Counted from the first letter of the stretch, positions 28,206 through 37,823 are shown. The stretch: 64,000 nt of DNA from Pseudomonas sp. R84 (GCF_009834515.1 NZ_CP019426.1:1725501-1789500); one strand, 5' to 3'. Translations and numbers: made by a program. Notes: a model not told the origin generated them from the letters alone.

Positions 28206-30395
28206 TCAGAAGGTCTGCCCCAGATTCAGATAAACCGCCTGCTCATTCGCATCATTCAACCCATAACTGAAATTCAACGGCCCCAGCGGTGTGTCAAAAC
28301 CGATAAACACGCTGGCGGCGTTGATGTAGCCACTGTCGAACTCATTGTCGTTGTTCCACGCCCGTCCACGCTCCAGCGAGGCACCGGCGTACAGCGGAAA
28401 ATCCAGCGGCAGGTACGAGCGCGGCGTCAGACGGCGGTAATACACCGCGCGCATCAGGCTGATGTTCTGCCCGGAAATCGCGTCTTCACGGAAGCCCGAC
28501 AACTGCCGCGCACCGCCGAGCAGGAAGCTTGAGGTCACCACGTTGGCATCATCCAGCGTACGCCCGTAGCGCCCGCCGAGTATCAGCGTATCCGGGCCAT
28601 GGCTCATGGCCTTATCGACTTTAAAGTCCCACTGTCGATAGCGCGTGTCCGACCCCAGGCCCGGTTCAAACTGCGTCAGCGTCAGGCTGACGTCCTTGCC
28701 TTCGTGAGGGAAATACACGTTATCCAGCGAGTCGTACGAATACTTCAGCGCGTAGAAGCCTTCGTTGAAGTTTTCACTCGGCAGGTCCTGATCGCCAATC
28801 CGCACATCTGCCTTGCCCCAGGCCTCGCCAACACCGAAACGCACTTCGCCGTTGTTGCCGATCTGTCGGCCGAAGTTGAGGCCGAAACCGTAGCGCTCGA
28901 CGCGATACTGCGCGATCGGGTCGTTGTCGAGTACCGCTTCAACGTTCTGCGCTTCGAACGAGGCGTACGGCGCGACGAAGTAGCGCGAGCCGACGTCCAG
29001 CGGTTGATAGAACTCGCTGTACAACTCTTGTTTGTCACCGATTTGCGCCCGAGTCAGCCATTCCGCACCGAGGCGGTTGATGCCATTGATGCGATAACTG
29101 GCGCCAAGGTTGAAGGCGCTGTCGCCGCGCATGTCGTCCGACAGATTGAGGCCGACCCGCAAGTAATCGGTGCCGCTGCGTTTGCCCCGGGCACTGATCA
29201 CCAGTGTGTGATCCTGGCCTTTGTGCACCACGCGGTATTGCACCTGCTCGAAGTAGTCGAGGCCATACAAGGTGCCCATGTCCGAGTGCAATCGAGCCAG
29301 ATCCAGTGGCTCGCCAATGTGCTGGCGTATGTAGTAGCGGATCACATCGTCGTCGACTTTTGAGTCGTTCTCGACGCGGATCGCGGTGATGATCGGCGTG
29401 CGCTGACCCGGCGAACGCGCGGCGTTGAGTTCGGCGTCCTGGGATTCTTTGGGTTTGAGGACGGCGAGGCGCGCATCGAGGATGCGGGTGGCGCGGTAAC
29501 CGGCGTCGATCATCTCCTGTGCCTTGCCGAAATCGGTGACACCGAACGCTGCTAGCGCGGGTTGGATCAGCACATCGGAGGATTTCAGCGCGGCCAGTTG
29601 TTCTTCAGAGTTACTGCGGGTCATCAGGGTGATCGACTGGTTCAACACATCGACCACGGTGGTCAGTTGCTTGCGGTTGCGCAGTGGTGTGCCGATATCG
29701 ACAACGATGGCCACGTCGACGCCCATTTCTCGCGCGACATCCAGCGGGATATTGTCAGTCATACCGCCGTCTACCAACAGTCGGCCGTCGAGCTCGACCG
29801 GGGCGAATACCGCCGGGATCGACATGCTGGCGCGGATCACCTGAGGCAAATGACCTTTGCGGAAGACCACTTTTTCGCCATTGGAAATGTCGGTGGCGAC
29901 GGCGCGGAACGGGATCGGCAGTTTGTCGAAATTCCGGGTGTCGCTGGTGTGGGCCAATAGACTTTCCAGCAGCAACGAGAGGTTCTGGCCCTGAATCACG
30001 CCCAGGGGCAAGCCGAGACTACCGTCGTCGCGAAAGCTGAGTTTCTGTTTGACCAGAAAGTCGCGGTCATCCTGTTTACGCCGAAACGGCACGTCTTCAC
30101 GCGGCGGGGCGTCGGACAGCGCGGCTTGCCAGTCGATGCTCAGCGCGAGTTTTTCCAGCTCATCGATCTTGTAACCCGAGGCGTACAAGCCACCGACCAC
30201 CGCGCCCATGCTGGTGCCGGCAATCGCATCGATCTTGATGCCTTGCTCTTCCAGCGCCTTGAGCACACCGATATGCGCCAGCCCGCGCGCGGCACCGCCG
30301 GACAGCACCAGGCCGACTTTCGGTCGTGACGCCTCACTGGCATGGACAAGCAGGGGAAGGAAACCAAGCAGCAGGCAGAACAGCAGACGGCGCAT
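28206..30395 (-). CDS. plpD: Patatin-like phospholipase, type Vd autotransporter
   Basis: A 729-residue lipolytic autotransporter like PlpD of P. aeruginosa. A signal peptide (1-19) precedes the patatin domain, with oxyanion loop SGGAARG (32-38), nucleophile elbow GTSMG (Ser62) and catalytic Asp in DGG (Asp209). One POTRA-like domain (about 320-390) and a C-terminal 16-strand barrel of the Omp85 type follow, ending in a Phe-terminated strand (AVYLNLGQTF). The passenger probably acts at the cell surface on phospholipids. The gene order with the FimV-like, MarR and recQ genes supports orthology. Confidence 0.92.
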   Translation of the reverse strand: MRRLLFCLLLGFLPLLVHASEASRPKVGLVLSGGAARGLAHIGVLKALEEQGIKIDAIAGTSMGAVVGGLYASGYKIDELEKLALSIDWQAALSDAPPREDVPFRRKQDDRDFLVKQKLSFRDDGSLGLPLGVIQGQNLSLLLESLLAHTSDTRNFDKLPIPFRAVATDISNGEKVVFRKGHLPQVIRASMSIPAVFAPVELDGRLLVDGGMTDNIPLDVAREMGVDVAIVVDIGTPLRNRKQLTTVVDVLNQSITLMTRSNSEEQLAALKSSDVLIQPALAAFGVTDFGKAQEMIDAGYRATRILDARLAVLKPKESQDAELNAARSPGQRTPIITAIRVENDSKVDDDVIRYYIRQHIGEPLDLARLHSDMGTLYGLDYFEQVQYRVVHKGQDHTLVISARGKRSGTDYLRVGLNLSDDMRGDSAFNLGASYRINGINRLGAEWLTRAQIGDKQELYSEFYQPLDVGSRYFVAPYASFEAQNVEAVLDNDPIAQYRVERYGFGLNFGRQIGNNGEVRFGVGEAWGKADVRIGDQDLPSENFNEGFYALKYSYDSLDNVYFPHEGKDVSLTLTQFEPGLGSDTRYRQWDFKVDKAMSHGPDTLILGGRYGRTLDDANVVTSSFLLGGARQLSGFREDAISGQNISLMRAVYYRRLTPRSYLPLDFPLYAGASLERGRAWNNDNEFDSGYINAASVFIGFDTPLGPLNFSYGLNDANEQAVYLNLGQTF

Positions 30396-30466
30396 TGTGA
30401 GTCTCGGGGCAAGCGTTAAAGCCGGCTATTATAGCGGCGCCCTCTGTCTCAGGAGTTCCAGCGAAC

Positions 30467-30754
30467 ATGACTGTCGCAAAAGCAGAAGTTGTCATCACCT
30501 ATTGCACCCAATGCCAGTGGCTGCTGCGCGCCGCGTGGCTGGCGCAGGAGCTGCTCAGCACCTTTGCCGACGACCTCGGCAAAGTCTCGCTGGTGCCAGG
30601 CACCGGCGGGGTATTTCACATCACCTGCGCCGGCGTGCAGATCTGGGAACGCAAGGCCGACGGCGGTTTTCCCGAGGCCAAGGTCTTGAAGCAGCGGGTT
30701 CGCGATCAGATCGATCCTGACCGCGACCTCGGTCACAACGACCGCACTCAGTGA
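30467..30754 (+). CDS. SelT/SelW/SelH family thioredoxin-like protein
   Basis: A 95-residue protein of the Rdx family. The redox motif CTQC (residues 13-16) sits after the first strand, VVITY, where eukaryotic homologues have Cys-x-x-Sec. TGGVFHITCAGVQIWERKADGGFPEAKVLKQ is the family core and continues past residue 20 of that stretch. The exact substrate is unknown. The last seven bases overlap the end of the convergent EamA gene. Confidence 0.82.
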   Translation: MTVAKAEVVITYCTQCQWLLRAAWLAQELLSTFADDLGKVSLVPGTGGVFHITCAGVQIWERKADGGFPEAKVLKQRVRDQIDPDRDLGHNDRTQ

Positions 30755-31641
30755 GACCCAGCCTCGGCGGCGACGGTTTTCTTGTCGGCATGGCCGGACA
30801 TCCGCGCTGACACGACGATGGCAACAATGATCAACGCACCGCCGATCAACATCTTCGACGTCGGGTTTTCATTGAACAACAGCCAGGCGACGGTGATGCC
30901 GTAGACCGGCTCCAGCGCAAACACTACCGCCGCCGTGCGCGCCTTGATCACCGCCAGACTGGCAACGAACAGGCTGTGCGCGACGCCGGTACAGAACACC
31001 CCCAGCAGCGCAATCCACAGCCAGTCGAGTGCGCGCACTTCGCTCAGTTGCGGCGCTGCAACCGGGAGTAGGCACAGCGCCACCACGACGTTTTGGCACA
31101 GCGCCGCTTGCACCGCCGGAATCCGCCCGGAGCTGGCGCGGTTAGTTAGTGACAACAGCGAGAACAACAGTCCCGACAGCACCGACCAAAGCAAACCGAT
31201 GGTCGCGCCGCTGCCCAGGTCGAACGCCGGGGTCACCAGAATCAGGCCGATGCTGACCAACACCACCAGCACAATTTCATTGGCACGGATGCGTTCGCGG
31301 AAAATCAGCCCTTCGAGAATCACCGTGAACGCCGGGAAACTGGCAAAGCCCAAGGTTGCGATGGCGACACCGGCGATCTTCACCGACAGGAAGAAACTCA
31401 CCCAGTGCCCGGCCAGCAACACACCGCTGAGGGCCAGGCGCCGCCAGTCCATAGCCTGAAGTTTCTGCCAGCCGTGCTGTCTGGCAAAACGGGCGAAAAA
31501 CGCCAGGGCGAGCACGGCGAAAGCCGCGCGACCGAAGACGATCACGGCGGGGGACGCAGCGGCGAGTTTGCCGAACACACCGGTCAGGCCAAACATCAAA
31601 GCACCGATATGCAGAGCGCCGAGGGCGGTACGCGGAGTCAT
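30748..31641 (-). CDS. EamA/DMT-family exporter
   Basis: A 297-residue inner-membrane transporter with ten predicted helices in two EamA halves. Typical signs are GLTGVFGKLAAASPAVIVFGR at the start, AGHWVSFFLSVKIAGVAIA in the first half and VFALEPVYGITVAWLLFNE in the second. Drug/metabolite transporters of this kind export amino acids or small metabolites; the substrate is unknown. It follows an AraC regulator on the same strand by 98 bases, which suggests regulation by that protein. Confidence 0.88.
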   Translation of the reverse strand: MTPRTALGALHIGALMFGLTGVFGKLAAASPAVIVFGRAAFAVLALAFFARFARQHGWQKLQAMDWRRLALSGVLLAGHWVSFFLSVKIAGVAIATLGFASFPAFTVILEGLIFRERIRANEIVLVVLVSIGLILVTPAFDLGSGATIGLLWSVLSGLLFSLLSLTNRASSGRIPAVQAALCQNVVVALCLLPVAAPQLSEVRALDWLWIALLGVFCTGVAHSLFVASLAVIKARTAAVVFALEPVYGITVAWLLFNENPTSKMLIGGALIIVAIVVSARMSGHADKKTVAAEAGSH

Positions 31642-31739
31642 TGCAATCCTTCTATCTTAAACGCGATTTCAACTGGAGGAGCAGCCTCCTGCAGCTCCTA
31701 CATATTGAACCGGGTAACAGCCAGAAGTCTGTCGGCAGG

Positions 31740-32504
31740 CTATCGTCTTTTGTCGCCGGAATCGCGGCGAAGCTGGCCGGGCGACGAACCGAACTCGCGC
31801 AGGACGGCAGCCGAGAAGGCACTCTGCGAGCTGTAGCCGACGCGACTGGCAATCTCGCCAATCGGCAGTGCGGTGTCGCGCAGCAGTTGCACCGCCAGAT
31901 GCAAGCGTCGACTGCGGATGTAATCCATCGGCGTCTGCCCGCATTCGGCCATGAACCGTGCATGCATGCGGGCATTGGACAATCCGGCGACCCGTGCCAG
32001 ATCGGCGACTTGCAGCGGATAAGCGGCGTGTTGTTCGATGTGTGCATCCAGCGCGGCATAGGGCAGGCGGCGGGCGGCAACTTCGGCAGGCTGCGAGTGA
32101 TTAAGACTGGCCAGCAGCAACACTGCGCCTTGTTGCGCGATCAACGGATCGCTCACCGGACTGTTCGCCAGCCAGCTGACCAACTGGTTTTGCCCGGAAT
32201 CCAGCGACAGGCGCGCGGGCTGATCGAGCAAACGATGACTGGCATCGGCATGCTCGCCCAATGAGTCCGTCACCCACTGCCCATTCGGGATATCCAGCAC
32301 CAGACAGCGGCTGCCGTCGGGACTGCCGCAGGCATGATGCGCACCGGACGGAATCACCACAAAACTCTGCTGACGCACCTGGCTGCCGCAACCCTCGACC
32401 TCGAAATCCAGCGCACCGGACAGCCCGAACACCAATTGCGCGTGGTCGTGGCTGTGGACGATCAGGTCGTGGGTGTACTGACGCAGGGTGAGGATCGGTC
32501 GCAT
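31740..32504 (-). CDS. AraC-family regulator with cupin N-domain
   Basis: A 254-residue regulator. The start at 32504 (MRPILTLRQYTHDL) has GGAG ten bases upstream; the extension to 32564 is Cys/Arg-rich and unlikely. The N-domain is cupin-like (HSHDHAQLVFGLSGALDFEV, VIPSGAHHACG). The C-terminal AraC DNA-binding domain has two HTHs (VADLARVAGLSNARMHARF, IGEIASRVGYSSQSAFSAAV). It precedes the EamA gene on the same strand and is divergent from the metallophosphoesterase. This architecture is common in regulators of adjacent EamA or MFS transporters. Confidence 0.88.
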   Translation of the reverse strand: MRPILTLRQYTHDLIVHSHDHAQLVFGLSGALDFEVEGCGSQVRQQSFVVIPSGAHHACGSPDGSRCLVLDIPNGQWVTDSLGEHADASHRLLDQPARLSLDSGQNQLVSWLANSPVSDPLIAQQGAVLLLASLNHSQPAEVAARRLPYAALDAHIEQHAAYPLQVADLARVAGLSNARMHARFMAECGQTPMDYIRSRRLHLAVQLLRDTALPIGEIASRVGYSSQSAFSAAVLREFGSSPGQLRRDSGDKRR

Positions 32505-32639
32505 GGCAGGTTGTCTCCGAAGTGATCGCCAGTCTACACCGACGCACGCGCAATGCGTTGTCACACGACTGACTCACGCTTGTCATGGTCGATTAACCGG
32601 GCAGGCGCACAGTGGCGAAAACATCGCAGAGGGTTGCCC

Positions 32640-33455
32640 ATGACCAGCGCCGAGCTCGCCAGACCCAGTCGCAAACAACGGGTGCGAACCCTGTGGATCT
32701 CCGACGTGCACCTGGGCACACGGGATTGCCAGGCCGAGCACTTGTCGCAATTTCTCAAGGGCTACCATGCCGACAAGATTTACCTGGTCGGCGACATCAT
32801 TGACGGCTGGAAGCTGCGCGGCGGCATGTACTGGCCACAAGCGCACACCAACGTGATCCGCCGCTTGCTGACCATGAGCAAGCGCGGCACCGAAGTGATC
32901 TACGTCACCGGCAACCATGACGAATTCCTGCGGCGTTATTCGAAGCTGATTCTGGGCAATATCCAACTGGTCGACGAGGCGGTGCATGTCACCGCAGACG
33001 GTCGGCATCTGCTGGTGATTCACGGCGATCAGTTCGATGTGATCACCCGCTATCACCGCTGGCTGGCCTTCCTCGGCGACTCCGCCTACGAATTCACCCT
33101 GACCCTCAATCGCTGGCTCAACCACTGGCGGGCGCGCTATGGCTACGGTTACTGGTCGCTGTCGGCGTACCTCAAGCACAAGGTGAAAACGGCGGTGAGT
33201 TTCATCAGCGACTTTGAAGAAGCCATTGCCCATGAGTGCGTGAAGCGCGAGTTGCATGGCGTGGTGTGCGGGCACATTCACCACGCCGAGATCCGCAAGG
33301 TGGGGGAGGTGGATTACCTCAATTGCGGCGATTGGGTGGAGTCGTGCACGGCGTTGATCGAGCATTGGGATGGCACGATCGAGTTGTATCGGCTGGCGGA
33401 TGCGCAGGCGCGGGAGGCGGAGCTCAAGGCTGCCAAAGTCGCTGAACTCGCATAA
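32640..33455 (+). CDS. Metallophosphoesterase, UDP-2,3-diacylglucosamine diphosphatase-like
   Basis: A 271-residue calcineurin-like phosphoesterase. The start at 32640 has AGAGGG eight bases upstream; the frame is open 29 more codons without support. All metal-binding motifs are visible: SDVHLG, VGDIIDGW, TGNHDEF, HGDQFD and CGHIHH. The pattern, with a long helical insert (YEFTLTLNRWLNHWRARYGY), fits LpxH-related family members. In Pseudomonas these are often additional to the true lpxH, so a lipid A role is only possible. It is divergent from the AraC gene. Confidence 0.82.
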   Translation: MTSAELARPSRKQRVRTLWISDVHLGTRDCQAEHLSQFLKGYHADKIYLVGDIIDGWKLRGGMYWPQAHTNVIRRLLTMSKRGTEVIYVTGNHDEFLRRYSKLILGNIQLVDEAVHVTADGRHLLVIHGDQFDVITRYHRWLAFLGDSAYEFTLTLNRWLNHWRARYGYGYWSLSAYLKHKVKTAVSFISDFEEAIAHECVKRELHGVVCGHIHHAEIRKVGEVDYLNCGDWVESCTALIEHWDGTIELYRLADAQAREAELKAAKVAELA

Positions 33456-33479
33456 TGCTCTGGTGATTGAGAGGGCCTC

Positions 33480-33544
33480 ATCGCGAGCAGGCTCACTCCT
33501 ACAGGGGTACGCATTTCAACTGTAGGAGTGAGCCTGCTCGCGAT
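33480..33544. repeat. REP-type palindrome
   Basis: Perfect 24-base arms, 33480-33503 and 33521-33544. It lies between the convergent phosphoesterase and HD-domain genes. Confidence 0.9.
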
Positions 33545-33571
33545 GAACCGCGCAGCGGTTCCCGAGGATGA

Positions 33572-34162
33572 TTACGCTGGCGAGAGTTCCTCCATCGCCG
33601 CTTTGTAAATCGAGTTCTTCGGCTGCGCAAACAACCGTTCCATCATCGGCTCAAAGAAGCTCAACGGCAGCGTGTCATAGTCAGGATCAAACGCCGCCGC
33701 ATCGTATTTGGCACAGAACTCGGCGGTCGCCTGAAACTGCGGATGACCGGCGAACTGCTCACGCAGATGCCGATCCATGCCCAGATGATGAAAGAAGTAA
33801 TACCCCTGAAACACCCCGTGCTTCTCGACCATCCACAGATTTTCGGCACTGACGAACGGCTTGAGAATCGCCGCAGCAATGTCCGGATGGTTATACGAGC
33901 CCAGTGTGTCGCCAATGTCATGCAGCAGTGCACAAACCACATATTCTTCGTCGCGGCCATCACGAAAGGCGCGGGTCGCGGTTTGCAGTGAGTGGGTCAG
34001 ACGATCCACCGGAAAGCCGCCGAAATCGCCTTCCAGCAGTTTCAGGTGAGTCAGGATTCGCGAAGGCAGTTGTTTGGCGTAGGCACTGAAATCTGCGGCG
34101 ATGATCGCCCAGTCTTCTTGGGTGCCGTCTTTCATATGGGTGAAGCGGGCATTGGCATTCAT
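33572..34162 (-). CDS. HD-domain phosphohydrolase family protein
   Basis: A 196-residue helical protein with an HD metal-binding motif. His in DRLTHSLQTATRAFRDG and the pair in CALLHDIGDTLGSYNHPD would bind the metals. The rest (FFHHLGMDRHLREQFAGHPQF) resembles HD proteins related to myo-inositol oxygenase and phosphonate-cleaving PhnZ, so oxygenase activity is an alternative to hydrolysis. It lies 14 bases after the Mpo1-like gene and is likely in its operon. Confidence 0.75.
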   Translation of the reverse strand: MNANARFTHMKDGTQEDWAIIAADFSAYAKQLPSRILTHLKLLEGDFGGFPVDRLTHSLQTATRAFRDGRDEEYVVCALLHDIGDTLGSYNHPDIAAAILKPFVSAENLWMVEKHGVFQGYYFFHHLGMDRHLREQFAGHPQFQATAEFCAKYDAAAFDPDYDTLPLSFFEPMMERLFAQPKNSIYKAAMEELSPA

Positions 34163-34176
34163 TGGCTGACCCTCAT

Positions 34177-34488
34177 TCAGAACGCCACGCGACCCAGAAT
34201 CATGTCGCGGTACATGACGAAGTCGCCGAGCAGGCTGTACAGCGGATGCTGGAAAGTCGCCGGGCGGTTCTTTTCAAAAAAGAAGTGCCCGACCCAGGCA
34301 AAACTGTAACCGGCCAGCGGCACCGCCAATAGCAGCAGCCACGCGCCTTTGGCGATGGTCATCGCCAGTATGAAAATCACCAGTGTCGTGCCGATGAAAT
34401 GCAGGCGCCGACAGGTGCTGTTGCTGTGTTCGCTGAGATAATACGGATAGAACTCAGCGAAGCTGTTGAAATGCTTGATGTTTTCCAC
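34177..34488 (-). CDS. DUF962 / Mpo1-like membrane protein
   Basis: A protein of about 103 residues from the GTG at 34488 (VENIKHFNSFAEFYPYYL). The in-frame ATG at 34563 adds 25 residues without an SD and is the alternative. NSTCRRLHFIGTTLVI, two or three hydrophobic helices and the end GDFVMYRDMI are typical of DUF962. Yeast Mpo1, of this family, is an iron-dependent dioxygenase that shortens 2-hydroxy fatty acids. A similar lipid role here is inferred. Confidence 0.75.
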   Translation of the reverse strand: MENIKHFNSFAEFYPYYLSEHSNSTCRRLHFIGTTLVIFILAMTIAKGAWLLLLAVPLAGYSFAWVGHFFFEKNRPATFQHPLYSLLGDFVMYRDMILGRVAF

Positions 34489-34652
34489 GACCGCGTTCTC
34501 TGTGGTTATTGTTCTGGCGACGAGTTGTTCTGCGGGTAGCTTATTTGAGTCTAGAGTGATCATTGGCGTGGGCCAGTGACAATCGGCGCCACTTTAGTAT
34601 CCTTCGCAAATCAGGCCGTAACATGCGGCCCCTCATGTAAAAGAAAAACGCC

Positions 34653-35714
34653 ATGAGCGAACGAACGACTTCTGCAAGCTGGGCGATGGGGATTGTCAAA
34701 GCATTGGAGATGGACGGCCTGGATTGCCGGGTTCTGTTCAAGCAGCTGGGGCTTGATTACACGGCTCTGGATGATCCGGATGCGCGCTTCCCGCAAGATT
34801 CCATGACCCGCCTCTGGCAACGGGCAGTCGAGCTGTCCGGCAACCCGGCGATTGGCCTGAACATGGGCAAGGTGGTGCGACCGGCGTCGTTTCATGTCGC
34901 CGGCTATGCACTGATGTCGAGCAATACCCTGGCCGAAGGCTTCCAGCGACTGGTGCGTTATCAGCGCATCATCGCCGAGAGCGCCGATCTGAGTTTTCGG
35001 TTACTTGATGAAGGTTATGCGCTGATTCTGACGGTGCACGGCGATCATCTGCCGCCGACCCGGCAAAGTGCCGAAGCCTCGCTGGCCTGTGCACTGGGCC
35101 TGTGTGGCTGGTTGAGCGGGCGTACCCTGCATCCGGTCAAAGTCTTGGTGCAGGGCGCTGAGCCGGATGACCTGGAACCCTATAAACAAGCTTTCCACGC
35201 ACCGCTGATGTTCAACGCGCCCTACGATGCGCTGATCTTCGAGCGTGCCGACATGGAAGCACCGCTGCCCACCGCCAACGAAGCCATGGCGCTGTTGCAT
35301 GACCGCTTTGCCGGAGAATATCTGGCACGGTTTTCCGAAAGCCGCGTGACCCACAAGGCGCGACAGGTGCTGTGCCGGTTGCTGCCACAAGGCGAGCCAA
35401 AGCGCGATACCGTGGCGCAAACCCTGCATTTATCGCAGCGTACCTTGCAGCGGCGCTTGCAGGAGGAGGGCACCAGTTTTCAACAGTTGCTCGACGACAC
35501 CCGCCGCGAACTCGCCGAGCAGTATCTGGCGCAACCGAGCATGACCTTGCTGGAAATCGCTTATCTGTTGGGCTTCGCCGATCCGAGCAACTTCTTTCGC
35601 GCGTTCCGCCGCTGGTTCGACACCACGCCCGGTGACTACCGGACGCGGTTGTTGCAGGCGCCGGCTGCGGTCAGTGACGCCAAAAGGCCGGAATACACAG
35701 CACAAACACCGTAA
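34653..35714 (+). CDS. AraC-family regulator with arabinose-binding-like N-domain
   Basis: A 353-residue regulator of the OruR/ArgR-like type. The N-domain (ASWAMGIVKALEMDGLDCRV, LWQRAVELSGNPAIGLNMG) matches the AraC 'arabinose_bd' family. The C-terminal HTH pair is clear (VAQTLHLSQRTLQRRLQEEG, LLEIAYLLGFADPSNFFRAF). It is divergent from the Mpo1-like gene. Its last 44 bases overlap the 3' end of the convergent trkH, an unusually long coding overlap. The effector is unknown. Confidence 0.88.
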   Translation: MSERTTSASWAMGIVKALEMDGLDCRVLFKQLGLDYTALDDPDARFPQDSMTRLWQRAVELSGNPAIGLNMGKVVRPASFHVAGYALMSSNTLAEGFQRLVRYQRIIAESADLSFRLLDEGYALILTVHGDHLPPTRQSAEASLACALGLCGWLSGRTLHPVKVLVQGAEPDDLEPYKQAFHAPLMFNAPYDALIFERADMEAPLPTANEAMALLHDRFAGEYLARFSESRVTHKARQVLCRLLPQGEPKRDTVAQTLHLSQRTLQRRLQEEGTSFQQLLDDTRRELAEQYLAQPSMTLLEIAYLLGFADPSNFFRAFRRWFDTTPGDYRTRLLQAPAAVSDAKRPEYTAQTP

Positions 35715-37125
35715 TGATCTCCAGTCGACCGAGCAGCATGCCGAACGACAGGATCCACTTGGCCGCATCGGGAAGGGTGGCGAAGTTGCCCGCCGGGCCA
35801 ATGGTTTCGCCAAGGCCCGGGCCGACACCGGACACGGTGCTGGCGGCACCGGTCAGTGCGGTCATCCAGTCTACACCGAGCAGCGACAGCAGCAGGGCGA
35901 TCACGCAGATGGTGATGGCGAAGAAGAACGAAAACGTCAGAATCGAACGGACGATCTCTTCGTCGAGGCGGTGACCGTTGTACTTCTGCTTGATCACCGC
36001 GCGCGGGTGAATCAGCTGATTAAGGTTGGCCTTGAGCAGGATGTAGGCGACCTGGAAACGGAAAATCTTGATCCCGCCCGCTGTCGAACCGGAACAGCCG
36101 CCGACAAAGCCCAGATAGAAAAACAGCATCAGCGAGAAGTTGCCCCACAGGCTGTAGTCGCCGAGGGCGAAACCGGTGGTGGTGACTACCGAGGTCACGT
36201 TCAGTGCGACGTGGCGTAGCGCATCGAGCCAATGCAGATTGGTCGTCCACCAGTACCAGGTGCCGAGCACCAGCCAGGTCACCAGCAACATGCCGAGCAA
36301 ACCCTGCACCTGCTGATCCTTGATCAACGCCTTGCGGTTGCCGCGCAGCGTCGCCACGTACAGTGTGAACGGCAGGCTGCCGAGAATCATGATGACCACC
36401 GCAACCCAGTGCACCGCCGGTTGCGTCCACTTGGCCAGCGACTGATCGGAGGTCGAGAACCCGCCGGTGGAAATCGCTGACATCGCGTGGTTGATCGCAT
36501 CGAACGGGCTCATCCCGGCCCACCAGAACGCCAGGCTGCCAAGAATGGTGATGCCGACATACGCCGCGACGATCAGCCGCGCCACCATGTGCGAACGCGG
36601 CATGACCTTTTCCGAGCGGTCCGAGGATTCGGTCTGGAACAGGCGCATGCCACCGATGCGCAGCAGCGGCAGAATTGCCACCGCCATACCGATAAAGCCG
36701 ATGCCGCCGATCCAGTGCAGCAACGAGCGCCACATCAGGATGCCCGGCGACATGTCGTCGAGATGATTGAGCACGGTCGAGCCGGTGGCGGTAATGCCCG
36801 ACATACTTTCGAAGAACGAGTCGGTGTAGCTGATGTGCTGAGTCAGCAAGAATGGCAGCGCGGCAAAAATGCACACCACCAGCCAACTGCTGACCGTCAG
36901 CAGGTACATGTCGCGCGGGCGCAGATGAATGTGTTCGGGCCGGCCGGGAATCACCAGCGCGAGGCCTGCGACGAAGGTGATCATGCTCGCCCAGAGGAAC
37001 GACGGCAGGTCGCTGGTGCGTTCAAAAATCACCAGGGTGGCCATCGGCACGACCATGGCCACGGCCAGGGTGATCAGGAAGATGCCGATGATGAAACCAA
37101 TGATCCGTAAGGTCGGCAACGCCAT
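35671..37125 (-). CDS. trkH: TrkH-family potassium uptake protein
   Basis: The membrane subunit of the Trk potassium uptake system, 484 residues. It has four repeated membrane-pore-membrane units with selectivity loops ESMSGITATGSTVL, HAMSAISTGGFSTSD, NVTSVVTTTGFALGD and STVSGVGPGLG. It works with the cytoplasmic TrkA regulator, which is not in this window. The 3' end overlaps the convergent AraC gene by 44 bases. The length is normal for the family. Confidence 0.93.
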   Translation of the reverse strand: MALPTLRIIGFIIGIFLITLAVAMVVPMATLVIFERTSDLPSFLWASMITFVAGLALVIPGRPEHIHLRPRDMYLLTVSSWLVVCIFAALPFLLTQHISYTDSFFESMSGITATGSTVLNHLDDMSPGILMWRSLLHWIGGIGFIGMAVAILPLLRIGGMRLFQTESSDRSEKVMPRSHMVARLIVAAYVGITILGSLAFWWAGMSPFDAINHAMSAISTGGFSTSDQSLAKWTQPAVHWVAVVIMILGSLPFTLYVATLRGNRKALIKDQQVQGLLGMLLVTWLVLGTWYWWTTNLHWLDALRHVALNVTSVVTTTGFALGDYSLWGNFSLMLFFYLGFVGGCSGSTAGGIKIFRFQVAYILLKANLNQLIHPRAVIKQKYNGHRLDEEIVRSILTFSFFFAITICVIALLLSLLGVDWMTALTGAASTVSGVGPGLGETIGPAGNFATLPDAAKWILSFGMLLGRLEIITVFVLCIPAFWRH

Positions 37126-37246
37126 GAAGTCCGCTCGGGCTGATGTGGGAAGGGCGCCATTCTACCCGTGGGGCAGGGCATGTAAACCGGCATCCTGTTG
37201 GCAGATAAAGCTAGAATAGCCGCACATATTTTTCAGGAGGTGGCCG

Positions 37247-37813
37247 ATGCAGGCTCTCGACGCGTTGCTCAACCGTGTTTCCGTTCCACGACTGGTCGAA
37301 CCGGCCCCCACTGCCGAGCAGCGCGAAGCTCTGTTTGGTGCCGCATTGCGCGCGCCGGATCACGGGCATTTGCAGCCGTATCGCTTTCTGACCGTCGAAG
37401 GCGCAGCGCGCGAGCAGATGGGCGAGTTGTTGGCCGAAGCGGCGCAAATGCAGGAAGGCGAGGTCACCGAAGCGATGATCGACAAGGCCCGTAACGGTCC
37501 GCTGCGTGCACCGCTGGTGGTGGTAGTGATCGCCAGATTGCAGGAACACGTTAAATATCCTAAGGCCGAGCAGTTGCTCGCGGCCGGGTGTGCGGCGCAC
37601 GGGATTTTGCTGGCGGCGTATGCGCAGGGGATTGGTGCGGTTTGGCGTACGGGGGATTTGGCTTATTCGCAGCATGTGGCTAAAGGCTTGGGGCTGGCGG
37701 AGGGTGAAGAGGTGATTGCGTTTCTTTACCTTGGCACGCCGCAGAAGGAGCCTCGCGTAGCTGAAAAGGTCGACCTGACCGAGTTCGTTAGTGTCTGGCC
37801 TGGTAAAGCCTGA
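37247..37813 (+). CDS. Nitroreductase family protein (YdjA-like)
   Basis: A 188-residue flavin-dependent oxidoreductase with a very strong SD (AGGAGGTGG) before the ATG at 37247. NRVSVPRLVEPAPTAEQREA and ALRAPDHGHLQPYRFLTVEG form the FMN-binding start of YdjA-type minimal nitroreductases. AAGCAAHGILLAAYAQGIGAV and FLYLGTPQ are also typical. The physiological substrate is unknown. It is monocistronic and divergent from trkH. Confidence 0.88.
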   Translation: MQALDALLNRVSVPRLVEPAPTAEQREALFGAALRAPDHGHLQPYRFLTVEGAAREQMGELLAEAAQMQEGEVTEAMIDKARNGPLRAPLVVVVIARLQEHVKYPKAEQLLAAGCAAHGILLAAYAQGIGAVWRTGDLAYSQHVAKGLGLAEGEEVIAFLYLGTPQKEPRVAEKVDLTEFVSVWPGKA

Positions 37814-37823
37814 AGATCAAAAG

